Source of the DNA: Gemmatimonadota bacterium
Lineage (GTDB): Bacteria; Gemmatimonadota; Gemmatimonadetes; Gemmatimonadales; Gemmatimonadaceae
NCBI GenBank assembly: GCA_027622655.1
Contig: JAQBYI010000031.1
Coordinates: 1-37,210, forward strand
DNA length: 37,210 bases
Direction: 5' to 3'
Shown here: positions 35,186-37,210 of the stretch, piece after piece
Layout: every line of letters begins with the position of its first letter
Numbering within the stretch: the first letter of the stretch is position 1
Notes under the pieces: generated by a model
The model's input: the letters and a program-made list of their open reading frames with translations, nothing else
Databases searched by the model: none
What the model was told of the DNA's origin: nothing
Position numbers and translations under genes: made by a program

Positions 35186-37210
35186 ATGAGCGCGTCACGA
35201 CTGATCAGCGTTGAACGGCCGTCCAGACCAGTCGCAATGTTGGCTCTCTGGCTGGCCGTGTACGCTGGTATTGTCGCCTTCCAGACGGGCGCCAACTCAT
35301 CCCCGCTCGTTGCCGATTTGGCGTATATGCCGTTTCGGATGACGCTGGCGTACATGCTCTGGCGGGCCGCAAAGGCGTCCCCAGACCCATATGTCGCCCG
35401 CAGCTGGCTTCTTCTGGCGGTTGGCCAACTGTTCGCCGTAGCGGGCAACTCGACGTCGGTGTTCTCGGATCTCACCGGCGAGCAGACGACGAACCTCACG
35501 TATTTGGCGTGGTCGATACCAATGAGCGTGCTCACGGTCATCGGGTTTGCACGGATGATCAGCCCGCGCGAAGGGCGCGCGGTGCGGGCCGGCGATTGGC
35601 TCGATGCCGCCGTCCTTGTCGTTGCCTGCGCGACCATTGCGTGGTACTTCATCGCCGCACGCGTCCTCACGACCGAATATGACGACCCGGCCGTCGTGCT
35701 TCTCTTCTTCATCGACAGCGCGTCGAACGCTGCGACTCTCTTGTTCGCTACCACCGCATGGCTGCGTGCACCGCACGGACTTTCGCCCGGCGCTATGCCA
35801 CGAATCGCGATTGCGCTGTTCATGGTTGCAGCCGCCGACCTCTTATTCGAGGCAATGCTGTTGCGCGGGACGTACCAGACCGGATCGCCGATCGATGTGT
35901 GGTACGCGGCGGCGGTCGTCCTGTTCGCGCTTGGCGTCGATGCACAATGCCGATTCCGGCCCGGGACACCCCCGCCAGTCGATCTGAGGCCGCTCAACCG
36001 GGCCGACGCCATCGTCTTTGGGGCCATCGCGGCCTCCATCCTTCCTCTCGTCGTCGAACTTTCGACAAGCGATACCGTTTCTCCGGCGTTCGCCGCGTCC
36101 GCCGTCGGGGTAGTGGCGCTCATGGTCCTGATGCTCTGGCGACAGCGGATCGCGCGGCAGGAAATAGGACTGCTCGTTACGACGCATCTCCAGCTCGAGC
36201 ACCAACTGTGGCAGGCTCAGAAACTCGATGCGATTGGGCGTCTCGCAGCAGGCGTCGCCCATGACTTCAACAATGTGCTCACCGCTATTTCTTCGCACGC
36301 ACAATTGCTCAGCTCCGGGCATGGACCCGAAGTTGCCAGCCAAGCCGGCGAAATCGAATTCGCTGCGGCACGCGCGGCCACGCTCGTCCGCCGTTTACTC
36401 TCGTTCAGCCACTCAGACTCAGTGGACAGCCATCCGGTGGTGCTCGGCGATGTCGCCATATCCATGAAGAAGATGCTCCGGCGCCTGACGGACCCGGACG
36501 TCACTCTCACATTTGAGATCGCCGACGCAAATTCCATCGTCACGCTCGCGGACGGCCAGCTGGAGCAGGTGCTCTTGAATCTCGTCGTCAACGCGCGCGA
36601 CGCAACGGGAGCCGGCGGAGCGATAACCGTCAGCACGCGACAGTTGACAGTGAGCACCAGCGACCGCCTGCGCACTCGGGGCATCGAGCCCGGTGCGTGG
36701 GCCATCGTCGAAGTGCGCGATAACGGCGAGGGAATGGACGCGGCCACGGTCAGTCGCATCTTCGAGCCATTCTACACCACGAAGACTGTTAGCGGCGGCA
36801 CGGGACTCGGCCTCACCACCGTCGCCGGGATTGTGCGAGCGGCCGGCGGCCACATTCTTGTCGACAGCGTGCCCGGCGCCGGCACGACCATGACCGTGTT
36901 TCTCCCGCCCGCAGCCGAGCAGCCGATCACGGAGGCGGCGCCGGCCGGTCCTGCGGCGGAACGCGGCACGATCCTCATCGTCGACGACGAACTCTCCATC
37001 CGGAAAGTGCTGTCGCGCTACTTTTCGAGGCTTGGGTACAGGGTCGTCGAAGCGGCCGATGCCGCTCAGGCCGTCGCACAGATCGAACAGCACCATTGGC
37101 GGTTCGACCTTGTGCTGACGGACGTCCAGATGCCGGGTGGCTCGGGCTTGCTGTTGGCAAAGCGCCTGCAGGCGCGCTCGCCTGCGGTGCCTGTGCTCTT
37201 CATGACCGGG
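35186..37210 (+). CDS. Hybrid sensor histidine kinase with receiver domain (cut by right edge)
   Basis: The frame from ATG 35186 is open to the window end, 675 residues. The first 320 residues are hydrophobic with about eight to ten membrane helices and no sensory domain that I recognise. A short linker leads to the HisKA domain with QKLDAIGRLAAGVAHDFNNVL; the phosphorylated His is His359 (AHDFNN, as in NtrB-like kinases). The ATPase domain has the N box NLVVNARDA (465-473), VRDNGEGMD, the FEPFYTTK loop and GTGLGLTTVAGIV. The receiver starts near 594 with TILIVDDE and has phospho-accepting Asp646 (LTDVQMPGG), then breaks off at the start of the Thr strand (LFMTG). Its partner and signal are unknown. 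It is divergent from rplM, with a 238-base shared spacer and a weak ribosome binding site. Confidence 0.92.
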   Translation, partial: MSASRLISVERPSRPVAMLALWLAVYAGIVAFQTGANSSPLVADLAYMPFRMTLAYMLWRAAKASPDPYVARSWLLLAVGQLFAVAGNSTSVFSDLTGEQTTNLTYLAWSIPMSVLTVIGFARMISPREGRAVRAGDWLDAAVLVVACATIAWYFIAARVLTTEYDDPAVVLLFFIDSASNAATLLFATTAWLRAPHGLSPGAMPRIAIALFMVAAADLLFEAMLLRGTYQTGSPIDVWYAAAVVLFALGVDAQCRFRPGTPPPVDLRPLNRADAIVFGAIAASILPLVVELSTSDTVSPAFAASAVGVVALMVLMLWRQRIARQEIGLLVTTHLQLEHQLWQAQKLDAIGRLAAGVAHDFNNVLTAISSHAQLLSSGHGPEVASQAGEIEFAAARAATLVRRLLSFSHSDSVDSHPVVLGDVAISMKKMLRRLTDPDVTLTFEIADANSIVTLADGQLEQVLLNLVVNARDATGAGGAITVSTRQLTVSTSDRLRTRGIEPGAWAIVEVRDNGEGMDAATVSRIFEPFYTTKTVSGGTGLGLTTVAGIVRAAGGHILVDSVPGAGTTMTVFLPPAAEQPITEAAPAGPAAERGTILIVDDELSIRKVLSRYFSRLGYRVVEAADAAQAVAQIEQHHWRFDLVLTDVQMPGGSGLLLAKRLQARSPAVPVLFMTG

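Noticed and set aside
35092-36123. Long minus-strand frame opposite the histidine kinase
   Set aside because: Its translation is low complexity with no known domain, while the plus strand shows clear HisKA, ATPase and receiver motifs.
1-37210. Ribosomal RNA or ordinary tRNA genes
   Set aside because: Apart from tmRNA, I saw no cloverleaf with T-loop and matching acceptor stem, and no rRNA-like stretch.

Overview
The window reads as a chromosomal stretch of a GC-rich Gram-negative-type bacterium. Nearly all genes lie on the minus strand and are packed with 4-base stop/start overlaps. My best guess is a member of the Gemmatimonadota or a near relative. The guess rests on the dense housekeeping layout, a type 3 (archaeal/eukaryal-like) prolyl-tRNA synthetase, a DUF3667 membrane protein, and lipoprotein and Tat-exported protein styles familiar from that group. 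It is an inference, not a proof.

Layout by position (genes on the minus strand are transcribed right to left). 1-836: the start of a lipoprotein gene, joined in frame to the N-terminal part of a P4-type tyrosine integrase, which sits just downstream of and co-oriented with the tmRNA gene ssrA (836-1201). This is the classic address of an integrated island, and only a stump of the integrase is left. 1297-4221: a Tat-exported aldo/keto reductase, then larB and dusB. 4345-4797: a lone plus-strand EIIA-type phosphotransfer protein. 4803-10459: a MATE exporter, a DUF3667 protein, guaA, a small metallophosphoesterase and lysA. 10441-15504: proS, hisS, folC, accD. 15545-21071: the cell-shape operon mreB-mreC-mreD-mrdA-rodA. 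21316-22428: ald, with its own terminator. 22516-34947: a long translation/envelope run read as rplM-rpsI-rpsB-tsf-pyrH-frr-uppS-cdsA-dxr-rseP-rpsO-pnp-M16 protease. 35186 to the right edge: a plus-strand hybrid histidine kinase, cut by the window end.

The genes fit into a few working groups. One builds protein (L13, S9, S2, EF-Ts, ribosome recycling factor, S15, two tRNA synthetases, a tRNA dihydrouridine synthase, and tmRNA for rescue). One builds envelope and wall (UppS, CdsA, RseP, the Mre/PBP2/RodA elongasome, AccD, LysA). A third supplies precursors (Dxr to UppS for isoprenoids, PyrH, GuaA, FolC, Ald).

I found no convincing new multi-gene system: the coding content is mostly ordinary core genome. 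The observations most worth a second look are the decayed integrase fused to a lipoprotein at ssrA, with three 11-bp repeats between them; the 12-bp tandem repeat and 26-bp palindrome in the rpsI-rpsB spacer; the Gly/Arg repeat tail of PNPase; an aldo/keto reductase that lacks the usual catalytic histidine; and a ProRS that appears to have lost its zinc ligands.
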